From the NCBI GenBank assembly GCA_965224015.1, contig OZ245032.1, positions 806,001 to 870,000 of the forward strand: a stretch of DNA of 64,000 nt, read 5' to 3'. This document shows positions 39,100 through 48,064 of the stretch, one piece after another. Made by a program: the position numbers and the translations under genes. Position 1 is the first letter of the stretch, and every line of letters begins with the position of its first letter. Source of the stretch: CBDCVD01 sp965224015 (GTDB lineage: Bacteria; Pseudomonadota; Alphaproteobacteria; Rhizobiales; CBDCVD01). The notes under the pieces are model-generated. The model was not told the origin of the DNA. It was given only the letters and a program-made list of their open reading frames with translations, and searched no databases.

Positions 39100-40926
39100 C
39101 TACGGCGTGTCGTCGGTATCCCCTTTGGCGGTCTCCGCGTCTTCCGCAACGTCCGCACCTGCATTCTCGCCGGTGCCGTGATTAGCTTCGCCGTCCCTGC
39201 CGTTCTTGTCTTCCGCCGTCTCGTTGGCACCTTGGGCCTTTAAAGCAGCGCCAAGAATATCGCCCAGGGAAGCGCCCGCGTCGGTTGATCCATACTGGGC
39301 GATAGCCTCTTTCTCTTCGGCAACCTCAAGGGCCTTAATGGATACCGATATTTTCCGGTTTTTTTTGTCAATGGAGAGGATTCGCGCGTCAACACGCTCG
39401 TCGGGAGCAAAACGTTCAGGGCGTTGTTCCGAGCGATCGCGGGAGAGATCCGAGCGCTTGATAAACGTGGATATGTCCGTGTCCGCGATGGTCACTTCAA
39501 GGCCCCCATCCTTGACGGCGGTAACCTTGCAGGTCACAACATCGCCTTTTCGCATGCCGGCCAAAGACTCAAACGGATCGCCTGCCAGTTGTTTGACCCC
39601 CAAGCTTATGCGTTCCTTGTTCACGTCCACATCAAGAATAACCGCTTTGACGGTATCGCCTTTTCTGTATTCTTCAAGGGCCTGTTCACCGGGTTTGTTC
39701 CAGTCCAGATCGGAGAGATGGATCATTCCATCAAGATCCTCGTCGAGTCCCACAAACAGGCCAAACTCGGTTTTGTTCTTGATCTTGCCCTCGACTTCAG
39801 TGCCGGCGGGGTACTTGTCGGCAAAAATATTCCAGGGGTTCTCCAGGGTCTGCTTCAGTCCAAGCGAAATCCGTCGTTTCTGCGGGTCGACGTCAAGCAC
39901 CTTGACGGACACTTTTTGGGATGTGGAGACAATCTTGCCCGGATGGATATTCTTCTTGGTCCATGACATTTCGGAGATATGGATCAGCCCTTCCACTCCC
40001 GGTTCAAGCTCGACAAAAGCGCCGTAGTCGGTAATGTTGGTCACCACCCCCTCAACCACGGTTTCAAGAGGAAACTTGACCTTGACATCCAGCCACGGGT
40101 CATCCTGCAGCTGCTTGATACCAAGACTGATACGCTGTGTTTCCTGGTTGATCTTGACAATCTGAACTTTGACGGTCTCTCCAACCGAAAGGATCTCGCT
40201 TGGGTGCGAGACACGGCGCCAGGACATGTCGGTTACGTGCAACAGGCCGTCAATGCCTCCAAGGTCAACAAAGGCGCCGTAGTCCGTGATGTTCTTGACC
40301 ACGCCCTCAATGGTTTGTCCTTCGGAGAGGTTTTGTACGATCTCGCTGCGTTGCTCGGCACGGGTTTCTTCCAGAATGGCGCGGCGCGAGACAACGATAT
40401 TACCGCGGCGCTTGTCCATTTTGAGGATCTGGAAGGGTTGCGGCGTGTTCATCAAAGGGGCAATGTCGCGCACAGGACGGATGTCCACCTGCGAGCGCGG
40501 CAAAAAGGCGATCGCACCGTCAAGGTCGACCGTATAGCCGCCCTTGACACGATTGAATATGTTGCCCTCGACCTTGCTATTTTCGGAAAATGCGGCTTCA
40601 AGGCGTACCCAGCTTTCCTCCCGCCGCGCCTTTTCACGCGACAGCATCGCCTCGCCCAAAGCATTTTCTATGCGCTCAAGATAGACCTCGACCGTGTCTC
40701 CGACCTTTAAATTCTCGCCATTAGCATTGGCGCCGAACTCTCGAAGCGCCACACGGCCCTCTGTTTTCAGGCCCACGTCAATGACGGCAATATCCTTTTC
40801 GATGGCAACGATCGTACCGTTGACGACAGACCCTTCCTCAAGGTTGGCGCTGGCCATCGACTCGTTCAAAAGGGCCTCAAAGTCTTCCCGCGTGGGTGCA
40901 GGATCTGCCGTTGCAGTTACGTTCAT
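39100..40926 (-). CDS. rpsA: 30S ribosomal protein S1
   Basis: Binds mRNA leaders and brings them to the 30S subunit. 608 residues with six S1 (OB-fold) repeats starting at about 30, 118, 202, 289, 376 and 461. Repeats 3-5 show the GVVKNITDYGAFVDLGGIDG, GVVTNITDYGAFVELEPGVEG and GKIKNKTEFGLFVGLDEDLDG pattern. The last 50 residues are an acidic, low-complexity tail (NGRDGEANHGTGENAGADVA and on), a little longer than usual. ATG 40926. It lies between cmk (482-bp leader) and ihfB, as in most Alphaproteobacteria. Confidence 0.97.
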   Translation of the reverse strand: MNVTATADPAPTREDFEALLNESMASANLEEGSVVNGTIVAIEKDIAVIDVGLKTEGRVALREFGANANGENLKVGDTVEVYLERIENALGEAMLSREKARREESWVRLEAAFSENSKVEGNIFNRVKGGYTVDLDGAIAFLPRSQVDIRPVRDIAPLMNTPQPFQILKMDKRRGNIVVSRRAILEETRAEQRSEIVQNLSEGQTIEGVVKNITDYGAFVDLGGIDGLLHVTDMSWRRVSHPSEILSVGETVKVQIVKINQETQRISLGIKQLQDDPWLDVKVKFPLETVVEGVVTNITDYGAFVELEPGVEGLIHISEMSWTKKNIHPGKIVSTSQKVSVKVLDVDPQKRRISLGLKQTLENPWNIFADKYPAGTEVEGKIKNKTEFGLFVGLDEDLDGMIHLSDLDWNKPGEQALEEYRKGDTVKAVILDVDVNKERISLGVKQLAGDPFESLAGMRKGDVVTCKVTAVKDGGLEVTIADTDISTFIKRSDLSRDRSEQRPERFAPDERVDARILSIDKKNRKISVSIKALEVAEEKEAIAQYGSTDAGASLGDILGAALKAQGANETAEDKNGRDGEANHGTGENAGADVAEDAETAKGDTDDTP

Positions 40927-41408
40927 TTACACTCCTAATTCAGCCCAAAGGTGTTTTTTGGTAAGCCTTTTCCGGGCATTCATCTTTCTTATCGCAAAGG
41001 GTAATTGCGGTACCCGTTAATATCCAATGCAACCCCAGTGTTCAGGTTGCGGTTTACGTCTCGGTTTGGTCGCGCCAAGCCCCTGTTACGACTTTCCGGC
41101 GCCCGACTTTAAAGCACAACATTCAGTTGCGCCAACATGAGCCATGGGCGATAGGGTCTAAGCGCCGCACATCGGCGAGGGTCCGCAAGGTGCGCAACTG
41201 ACCAGATACGACTGGTGTGAGCCAAGGGACAAACTGTTTGCAAACCCTACAGTGGCTATCGTTATAAATTTGCAAACAGACCGGATCGCCAACAATCCAT
41301 GATAGCCCGCTTACGACGCCCAAGGTCTTTGCACAGATCTTGCCAAAGACAAACCTTGACCCGTGCTCCCGTACATTTTTACGCAAAGCAGCTAGCCCTA
41401 ATTTTTCA
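40927..41408. other. rpsA leader region, no gene seen
   Basis: 482 bp between cmk and rpsA. A minus-strand frame (41123-41464) overlaps the cmk end and has no recognisable content. The rpsA promoter and any S1 autoregulatory leader must be here, but I cannot point to a structure. Confidence 0.35.
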
Positions 41409-42116
41409 TCATCCACGCCCAAACGCGCCGTCAACAATGTTAACAGCACGCTCAAACACCGCATCTATAGACAAATTTGTCGTATCAAGCAAGTGCGCAT
41501 TTTGTCCTACCGCCAGCGGCGACGCGGTCCGGTTACGGTCGCGACGGTCACGCGCCTCAATATCACGCAGTACTTCGCTGTAGGTTCGAGTCTGGCCTTG
41601 CCGTTGATAGTCCTGCAGCCGCCTGCGGGCGCGAACCTGCGGTGTGGCGGTAACAAACAGTTTAACGCAGGCCTGAGGCAGCACCGTAGTGCCGATATCG
41701 CGCCCGTCAAGCACAGCCCCGGGGCTGCGCCTGGCAAAATCCCGTTGCAGGTCCAGGAGGGCGGCACGCACAGGAGCCATAGCCGCAACCCGTGAGGCGG
41801 CCTCGGCGACCTCGGGTTGGCGCAGGCGTGCAACATAATCATCAGAATCATCAGATGATAACGCTGACAGGTCAAGAGCGCTGGCCAATTTGGCGGCCTG
41901 CTCCGGATCATCAAAATCGTGCTTGCTTTCCAATAACGCAAGGCCTGTTGCGCGGTACAAAAGTCCTGTGTCCAGATGCGCCAGACCGTAGTGGCGCGCA
42001 AGACGGCGTGCGAGGGTTCCCTTCCCGGACGCAGACGGGCCGTCAACCGCAATCGTCAACGCACCGCATCCAGGCACCGGCAAGGCCGGTAAATTGATTG
42101 TACGGGTCTTGCTCAT
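41409..42116 (-). CDS. cmk: Cytidylate kinase
   Basis: Phosphorylates CMP and dCMP. 235 residues with P-loop VDGPSASGKGTLARRLA (about 23-39), HLDTGLLYRA, the CMP-binding RSPGAVLDGRDIGTTVLPQACVKLFVTA (about 140-167, with Arg and Asp in GRDIGT) and lid RRRLQDYQRQGQ followed by DIEARDRRDRNR. ATG 42116. It follows aroA by 66 bp and precedes rpsA, the standard order. Confidence 0.95.
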   Translation of the reverse strand: MSKTRTINLPALPVPGCGALTIAVDGPSASGKGTLARRLARHYGLAHLDTGLLYRATGLALLESKHDFDDPEQAAKLASALDLSALSSDDSDDYVARLRQPEVAEAASRVAAMAPVRAALLDLQRDFARRSPGAVLDGRDIGTTVLPQACVKLFVTATPQVRARRRLQDYQRQGQTRTYSEVLRDIEARDRRDRNRTASPLAVGQNAHLLDTTNLSIDAVFERAVNIVDGAFGRG

Positions 42117-42182
42117 GACAGCCTTGCTTGTGCTTGTGCTTGTGATCTACAACTCATGCGCTCAAGTTCGACCCCATGTCAC

Positions 42183-43580
42183 TCATGCGGCCACAATCTT
42201 TTTCCCCGCAAGGCGTTTCATTGTCGCGACAAACCCCGGAAAGCTTGTAGTGATCATCACATGATCATCCACCGTAACCGGCCTGTCTGAAATGGTGCCC
42301 ATTACCAGGAACGCCATGGCAATGCGGTGGTCCATATGGGTTGCCACCATGCCACCCCCCGGGATAGCCCCGCCGGTGCCCCTTACCAGGAGACTTTCGG
42401 CACCTTGCTCGTGGGCAATGCGGTTGGCCGCAAGGCCGGCAGCGATCGCCGCTAGACGGTCAGATTCTTTTACCCGCAGCTCATCCAAGCCGAGCATTTG
42501 TGTTTCTCCCTCAGCCGCCGCGGCGGCGACGGCAAGGATGGGATACTCGTCGATCATTGACGCTGCGCGCTCTGCGGGCACTCGTACACCGCGCAATCGT
42601 GATCCCCGGACCCGAATGTCACCGATCCGCTCTCCGCCCGAGTGGCGCTCATTGGCGATGGTGATACGCCCCCCCATATCCCGAAGGGTCGTCAAAAGAC
42701 CCGTGCGGGTTTTGTTGAGCATGACGTTTTCCACGATCAAATCGGAGCCCGGGCGCAAAAGAGCGGCAACGATCAAAAACGCGGCTGAACTGGGATCACC
42801 GGGAACCATGACCTCCTGTGCGCACAGGCAAGCAGGTCCCCTAAAAACAATTTCCCGAACACCATCATCGCCCGTAGAAACGCTGATGTCCGCACCAAAG
42901 CCCTTAAGCATGCGCTCCGTGTGATCCCGCGTGGGGGTTGTTTCTATAACGGTGGTTGTCCCCGGGGTGTTGACCGCGGCCAATAGGATGGCCGATTTCA
43001 CCTGCGCCGAGGCCACAGGCAACCTGTAGGTAATGGGCATGGAGGCGGTGGGCCCTTGGAGAACAAAGGGAAGGCGGTCAATGTCCGCGGCGCGCGCGCC
43101 GGGTTTGATGTCGGCCTCGAAAACCTGCGCCCCCATGGCGATCAGGGGGTGTAGCACCCGCCCCATAGGTCGCCGGCATAACGAGGCATCGCCGGTTAGC
43201 ATCGCGCGAAGCCCGTGTCCGGCAATCACCCCCATGGAAAGGCGAACCCCCGTGCCGGCATTGCCAAAATCAAGGGGCATTTCGGGATCCAACAGCGCCC
43301 CGACACCGGTCCCCCGTAAATGCCAATACCCACCATCAGCGCGACTGACCTGTGCCCCAAGGGCTGATACGACCCGCGCGGTTGCCAACACGTCTTCTCC
43401 TTCAAGTAAGTCCTTGATGGTGGTAGTGCCGCGGGCCATGGCGCCGAGCAGTAAAGCGCGATGGGAGACCGACTTATCGCCAGGGACCGTTACCCGGCCA
43501 CAAAGAGGCCCCCCCCTGGTGAACGAAAGGGGGGCTGGTGTCGCGACAGAACCCGCTCCAACATGAGGGTCATCAGACAT
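42183..43580 (-). CDS. aroA: 3-phosphoshikimate 1-carboxyvinyltransferase (EPSP synthase)
   Basis: Adds PEP to shikimate 3-phosphate in chorismate synthesis. 465 residues; PGDKSVSHRALLLGAMARG (about 33-51), then LDFGNAGTGVRLSMG (about 99) and DEYPILAVAAAAAEG (about 335, the catalytic Asp), with LRVKESDRLAAIAAGL. The Ala at the position after GNAGTG is of the class II type often seen in Alphaproteobacteria. ATG 43580. The leftward unit aroA-cmk-rpsA-ihfB-lapA-trpFBA puts aromatic synthesis and translation genes together. Confidence 0.96.
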   Translation of the reverse strand: MSDDPHVGAGSVATPAPLSFTRGGPLCGRVTVPGDKSVSHRALLLGAMARGTTTIKDLLEGEDVLATARVVSALGAQVSRADGGYWHLRGTGVGALLDPEMPLDFGNAGTGVRLSMGVIAGHGLRAMLTGDASLCRRPMGRVLHPLIAMGAQVFEADIKPGARAADIDRLPFVLQGPTASMPITYRLPVASAQVKSAILLAAVNTPGTTTVIETTPTRDHTERMLKGFGADISVSTGDDGVREIVFRGPACLCAQEVMVPGDPSSAAFLIVAALLRPGSDLIVENVMLNKTRTGLLTTLRDMGGRITIANERHSGGERIGDIRVRGSRLRGVRVPAERAASMIDEYPILAVAAAAAEGETQMLGLDELRVKESDRLAAIAAGLAANRIAHEQGAESLLVRGTGGAIPGGGMVATHMDHRIAMAFLVMGTISDRPVTVDDHVMITTSFPGFVATMKRLAGKKIVAA

Positions 43581-43846
43581 GGGGCTTGGCTTTCAGGCTC
43601 AATGGCTTATATCGATACCCAATCAGCACCGGGCTGGTTGTGGGTATTTTTCTGGCGGGCAAGGGGTCTTGCTTGGCCCGGGTGTCATAGCAAAACAAGT
43701 GTATGTGAGTCCACAATTGTATAAACAGCAGGACCAGATGACACGATCATCGCAAGCAGGCTATAGAGTAGAGGTTTAATGCGTGCCTGATCGATGGGCC
43801 TGCCGATGGATTTCAGTTAAACTGTATAAGCGTTTAAAGGACCGTT
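43581..43846. other. Divergent promoter region aroA / thiP
   Basis: 266 bp. I looked for a TPP riboswitch (CUGAGA, ACCUGAUC) and see only a partial CCTGATCGATGG at about 43787, without the paired elements. No thiB gene and no repeat of families A-D. Confidence 0.35.
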
Positions 43847-45508
43847 GTGAATCGTACGAGACATTCTATCGCGTTGCTGGTGCCGGGACTGGTTGTTGCG
43901 GCAATCATTATGCTGGTCGGGATCATGGTGATTGGCCAGGTGGCATTTTTCGGGGGTGCTCAGGGTGTGCAAAGCGACGGTTCGTGGCTTGATTGGGAGT
44001 TAACCCGGATCGTTGTCTTTACGACCTGGCAGGCGGGACTGTCATGCGGGCTCTCGCTCTTGGTAGGATTGGCGCTGGCTTGGGCGCTTGCCAATCAACA
44101 GGTATTTTTTGGCAGAGATATCCTGCTGGGGATATTAGCCAGTGCATTGGTGTTGCCGGCCCTTGTTGTGGTTTTGGGTCTGGTTAGTGTTTTTGGACGG
44201 GCTGGCTGGCTCAACAGCGTTCTGGCCAGTGTTTCGCTGCCGGGAATATCGGGCGCGCTTTATGGCCTTCCGGGGATATTGATCGGCCATGTTTATTTTA
44301 ACGGTGCCTTTGCTGCGCGGACTTTGGTACAACGCTTCGACGCCATACCTGAGGAGCAGCTGAAACTGGCAAAATCCCTTGACCTGTCGCCCTGGCAGCG
44401 ATTTCGCTATGTGGAATGGCCAAGTGTGCGCTCCTCATTGCCGGGCCTGGGGTCTGTAATCTTTCTCCTGTGTTTTACCTCTTTTGCCATCGTCCTCACC
44501 CTTGGTGGATCTCCAGCCTATAACACGCTGGAGGTGGCCATATATGAGGCTCTGAAGTTCGAGTTTGATCTGTCGAAGGCCACCAAGCTGGCCGTGGTGC
44601 AATTGATCATCTGTACAGTGATTGTGGTGCTGGGGACCCGGGTGGGCGCCTTTGGTGTCAGCACCGGTGGACGCGTTCGCGCCGCGTATTGGTCCTCATG
44701 GCCGGACTCGATGTCGGTGAGAGCGTTACAACGGGGGATTGTCGTCGTGTTCGGGTTGTTCTTTATCCTGCCCTTGGCGGCAACCCTGATTGATGGTCTA
44801 CGCGCCGACTTGGGCCGCGTGGTAATGGAGGCCGGCTTTCGTCGGGCCTTGATGACAAGCCTTGGAGTGGGGAGCATAAGCGCCACCCTGACATTGCTCT
44901 GTGCGTTGGCGATGGCGATCGCCAGGGTGACCCTTACGGCGCCCTTGCGCCTTGGGGGAGACGGAGATAATCCCCTCGGCCTGTTGGGCCGCATGGGAGA
45001 AGGGGTGTTGCGTGTTTCAGGCGCTCTCTATCTGGCGATGCCGGCGCTTGTGTTTGCTTATGGATGCTTTTTATGGACTTTGCATTGGGGCCTGGAGGGC
45101 GCAATTTGGCCTGGGTTCATTTTGGTTGCCGCGAATGTGTTGCTATCGCTCCCCTTTGCCCTGGCGATCCTGGTTCCGGCTTACGGCAAAGTGGCGGAGC
45201 GGTACGATAAACTGGCCCTGTCGCTGGGTTTGGGCCTGGCGCTTAGATGGCGCCTGGAATGGCCACTTTTACGATCCGATATTGCCACTGTTGCGGGCTT
45301 GAGCTTTTGTCTGTCATTGGGAGATTTGGGAGTGATCGCATTGTTTGGCAGCCAACAGTTTTCGACCCTTCCGTGGTATCTTTTGCAAAAAATGGGATCC
45401 TACCGCACCGATGATGCCGCCGCAGTCGCGTTGGTTCTGCTGCTTTTGGTTCTGAGCGTATTGACCATTTTGCCCACGCTGGCAAAGCGCGCGGATCATG
45501 GGGGCTAG
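43847..45508 (+). CDS. thiP: Thiamine/TPP ABC transporter permease ThiP-like
   Basis: Inner-membrane permease formed by two fused BPD_transp_1 domains (about 50-275 and 335-540), total 553 residues and about 12 helices. EAA-type loops are visible in both halves (EEQLKLAKSLDLSPWQRFRYVEWPSVRSSLPG in the first, ERYDKLALSLGLGLALRWRLEWPLLRSD in the second). The fused form and the neighbour ATPase are typical of ThiPQ; ferric iron FbpB-type permeases are the main alternative. GTG 43847 with AAAGGA upstream. No periplasmic thiB gene is next to it. Confidence 0.85.
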   Translation: MNRTRHSIALLVPGLVVAAIIMLVGIMVIGQVAFFGGAQGVQSDGSWLDWELTRIVVFTTWQAGLSCGLSLLVGLALAWALANQQVFFGRDILLGILASALVLPALVVVLGLVSVFGRAGWLNSVLASVSLPGISGALYGLPGILIGHVYFNGAFAARTLVQRFDAIPEEQLKLAKSLDLSPWQRFRYVEWPSVRSSLPGLGSVIFLLCFTSFAIVLTLGGSPAYNTLEVAIYEALKFEFDLSKATKLAVVQLIICTVIVVLGTRVGAFGVSTGGRVRAAYWSSWPDSMSVRALQRGIVVVFGLFFILPLAATLIDGLRADLGRVVMEAGFRRALMTSLGVGSISATLTLLCALAMAIARVTLTAPLRLGGDGDNPLGLLGRMGEGVLRVSGALYLAMPALVFAYGCFLWTLHWGLEGAIWPGFILVAANVLLSLPFALAILVPAYGKVAERYDKLALSLGLGLALRWRLEWPLLRSDIATVAGLSFCLSLGDLGVIALFGSQQFSTLPWYLLQKMGSYRTDDAAAVALVLLLLVLSVLTILPTLAKRADHGG

Positions 45509-45514
45509 ATCCGT

Positions 45515-46177
45515 ATGAGCCTGGTTGTGTCAAAAATTACGTTCTCCTACGCGCAGGAGCGAATATGGCGCTATACCTATGATTTCAGCGCCAGCCCCGG
45601 CGAAATCGTGGGCATCTCCGGCAAGAGCGGCAGCGGCAAGTCGACGCTGCTTGATCTCATTGCCGGATTTCTCCTGCCGCAAAGCGGCACGATCCGCTTT
45701 AATGATCAGGATTTGCTTCCCCTTGCGCCTGGCAAACGTCCGGTTTCGTTTTTGTTTCAGCGTCATAATCTTTTTGAACACCTGAGCGCGTTTGACAATG
45801 TTGCCCTTGGGCGCAACCCATCGCTGCGTCTAAGCGCTCGCGACAGGGCCCGTATCATGGGCGCGTTTGCCGCGGTTGATCTGGCGGGGTTTGAACATCG
45901 TGTGGTTGCGCGCCTTTCCGGTGGGCAGCAGCAACGGGTCGCCCTGGCGCGCTCGTTGGTGCGCAATGCGCCTATTCAGTTGCTGGATGAGCCGTTCTCC
46001 GGCCTGGACCGCGCCACCCAGGATGACATGCTGGTTCTTGTCGCGGATCTGGCCAGGCAAACCAACCGGCTGGTGCTTCTCGTCTCCCACGACGAGCGCG
46101 ACATCACGCGCATTGCCGATCGACATCTGGTTATGCATGAGGGGCGTTTGCACGCGGCTGCGCGGCGTCAGCAATAA
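45515..46177 (+). CDS. thiQ: Thiamine ABC transporter ATPase ThiQ-like
   Basis: 220-residue ATPase with Walker A GKSGSGKSTLLDLIAGF (about 36-52), Q-loop FLFQRHNLFEHL, signature LSGGQQQRVALARSLV (about 130-145), Walker B IQLLDEPFSGLD and switch His in LVSHDERD. The short length and RHNLFEHLS after the Q-loop agree with ThiQ. It starts 6 bp after thiP. The last 47 bp overlap the convergent recJ gene, so the two transcripts share complementary 3' ends. Confidence 0.88.
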   Translation: MSLVVSKITFSYAQERIWRYTYDFSASPGEIVGISGKSGSGKSTLLDLIAGFLLPQSGTIRFNDQDLLPLAPGKRPVSFLFQRHNLFEHLSAFDNVALGRNPSLRLSARDRARIMGAFAAVDLAGFEHRVVARLSGGQQQRVALARSLVRNAPIQLLDEPFSGLDRATQDDMLVLVADLARQTNRLVLLVSHDERDITRIADRHLVMHEGRLHAAARRQQ

Positions 46178-47960
46178 TCAGCTCAATGCGCTCACGCCCC
46201 TGCCAAGTGGAGCGATTGAGGTGCCCGCCAACATGGATTGGGGGGCCGCCTTGCGCTTTGAACAAAAAATCTCCAAGCGGAGAATCGGCGGCTCCAAAGG
46301 CAATGGCACCCAGGCGCGCACCGCCTCCATCGCGAAGAGAACAGCGCACATGATTTGCCCCCACCCGCTTGGCGAACTGCACCTGATGGGCGGGTAGCGC
46401 AAAGATGGGCGCCGGATTGCCCGCACCAAAGGGCCCGGCTCGCTGCAAACGCTGCCATAGGGCTGCGGTGGCCCCCGAAGCGGTCAGGGCCGCGTCGATT
46501 GTGAGGGTTTCCTCGCGGAGACTCCCCTTGACAGCCTGTCGCGTGTGGCTTTCAAGAAAAGCACGCAAGGCGCCCAGCTTACTGCGGTGAACGGTCAAAC
46601 CCGCGGCCATGGCATGGCCACCGCCTTTTAGCAATATTTCTGCCGCGCGCGCGGCAATGATCATCTCCCCCAGGTCCACACCGGCCACCGAGCGTCCCGA
46701 CCCGACGCCTAAGCCCTGTTCATCGAATCCAATAGCGATTGCCGGGCGTCTATAGCGCTCCTTCATGCGCGCAGCGACAAGTCCGACAAGCCCCGGATGC
46801 CATCCCTGACGCGCCGAGACTATCACCGCAGGCCCATCGCCGGCTCCCATTTCCGCTTCGACTTCGGCCATGGCGTCCTCAAGCATAAGGGCCTCCGCCT
46901 GTTGACGCTTTTTGTTCAGCCCATCAAGTTCGGTTGCGATTGCGCTGGCCTCGTCAGGATCCTCACATGTCAGCAAACGGCATCCCAGTCCCGCATCTCC
47001 AATACGTCCTCCCGCATTAATGCGCGGGCCCAGGATATAACCTAGATGATAGACATCAACCGGCCCCGACAATTGCGCAACGTCACCAAGAGCCGCCAGA
47101 CCAATATTGCTCCGCCTTCTGGCAGCAATCAATCCTTTGGTCACAAACGCTCGGTTAACCCCCAGCAGCGGCACAACATCGCAAACGCTTCCCAAAGCGA
47201 CAAGATCAAGCCATTGCAACAGGTTTGGTAGCGCTGATGATGCGTATTCCTTTGCCTCGCGAAGCCAGACGTTGATCGCCACCAAGGTTATGAACACAAC
47301 TCCGACTGCGGCCAGATGGCCCTGGCCAGAAAGGTCGTCGGGACGATTTGGATTCACTAATGCCGTAACGTCAGGCAGGCTCGCATCGCTTTTGTGATGG
47401 TCAAGCACGATCACGTCAAATCCGATCGCGCGCGCATGGGCAAGAGGCTCCTTGCTCGTGGTGCCACAGTCAACGGCCACCAGCAGGGTTGCCCCGGTTT
47501 CACGCAGGGCGCTGATGGCCGCCTTGTTGGGGCCGTATCCCTCAAAGATCCGATCAGGAATGTGCAACTCAGGGGTCAGGCCGAAATGACGCAGGTAGAG
47601 GATTAACAACGCCGCCGAGGTCGCACCATCCACGTCGTAGTCGGCAAAGATCGCCACGTTTTCGCGCACCTTGATGGCCTGTCCCAGACGCGCTGCGGCC
47701 CTGGTGCAATCCGTCAGGGTAGCAGGGTCCGGAAGCAGGGTCTTTAAACGCGGATCAAGATGCTCCGGTACCTTATCAAGGGCCACGTCTCGCCCGGCCA
47801 GCACCCGCGCCACAACCGGATCAAGTGCATGCCGCTGCTCCATGGCCGTCGCCAGGCGTGCGCCGGCTTCGTCCAGCCTGTCGCTCCACATACGGCCGGT
47901 AACCGATTCATGTACATTCAAAAAATGACGCTCTGCGCGGTCCGCCATCATGCTCGCCAT
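46131..47960 (-). CDS. recJ: Single-stranded-DNA exonuclease RecJ
   Basis: 5'-3' exonuclease of the RecF pathway and mismatch repair. About 609 residues: DHH domain with FADYDVDGATSAALL (about 103-117), the LDHHKSD motif (about 188) and AVDCGTTSKEP; then DHHA1 with GHAMAAGLTV (about 455), and the OB-like C-terminal domain (AGPFGAGNPAPIF). The frame opens at a TTG (47981). ATGs at 47960, 47951 and 47948 are all possible, and the ribosome site does not decide. In many relatives recJ directly follows glpX; here a dehydrogenase gene intervenes. Confidence 0.94.
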   Translation of the reverse strand: MASMMADRAERHFLNVHESVTGRMWSDRLDEAGARLATAMEQRHALDPVVARVLAGRDVALDKVPEHLDPRLKTLLPDPATLTDCTRAAARLGQAIKVRENVAIFADYDVDGATSAALLILYLRHFGLTPELHIPDRIFEGYGPNKAAISALRETGATLLVAVDCGTTSKEPLAHARAIGFDVIVLDHHKSDASLPDVTALVNPNRPDDLSGQGHLAAVGVVFITLVAINVWLREAKEYASSALPNLLQWLDLVALGSVCDVVPLLGVNRAFVTKGLIAARRRSNIGLAALGDVAQLSGPVDVYHLGYILGPRINAGGRIGDAGLGCRLLTCEDPDEASAIATELDGLNKKRQQAEALMLEDAMAEVEAEMGAGDGPAVIVSARQGWHPGLVGLVAARMKERYRRPAIAIGFDEQGLGVGSGRSVAGVDLGEMIIAARAAEILLKGGGHAMAAGLTVHRSKLGALRAFLESHTRQAVKGSLREETLTIDAALTASGATAALWQRLQRAGPFGAGNPAPIFALPAHQVQFAKRVGANHVRCSLRDGGGARLGAIAFGAADSPLGDFLFKAQGGPPIHVGGHLNRSTWQGRERIELIIADAAQPRANAPHA

Positions 47961-48006
47961 TACCTTGTACAGTAATTCCAAAAACTCTCAGCTCTAACCC
48001 GGGTGC

Positions 48007-48043
48007 ACTATAGCAAAGTGGGCAAAGCAAACGCATGCTGATC
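48007..48043 (+). repeat. Repeat D, deleted copy
   Basis: CTATAGCAAAGTGGGCAAAG to GCATGCTGATCT: only the outer ends of D, like 12604-12641. It lies at the recJ 5' side. Confidence 0.65.
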
Positions 48044-48064
48044 TATCGCATTTTTTCTTCGGTT

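Noticed and set aside
41123..41464. Minus-strand frame of 113 residues between cmk and rpsA
   Set aside because: It overlaps the cmk coding end, has no recognisable content and no convincing ribosome site.
43581..43846. Possible TPP riboswitch before thiP
   Set aside because: Only a loose CCTGATCGATGG is present; the CUGAGA and paired stems are missing, so it is not supported.
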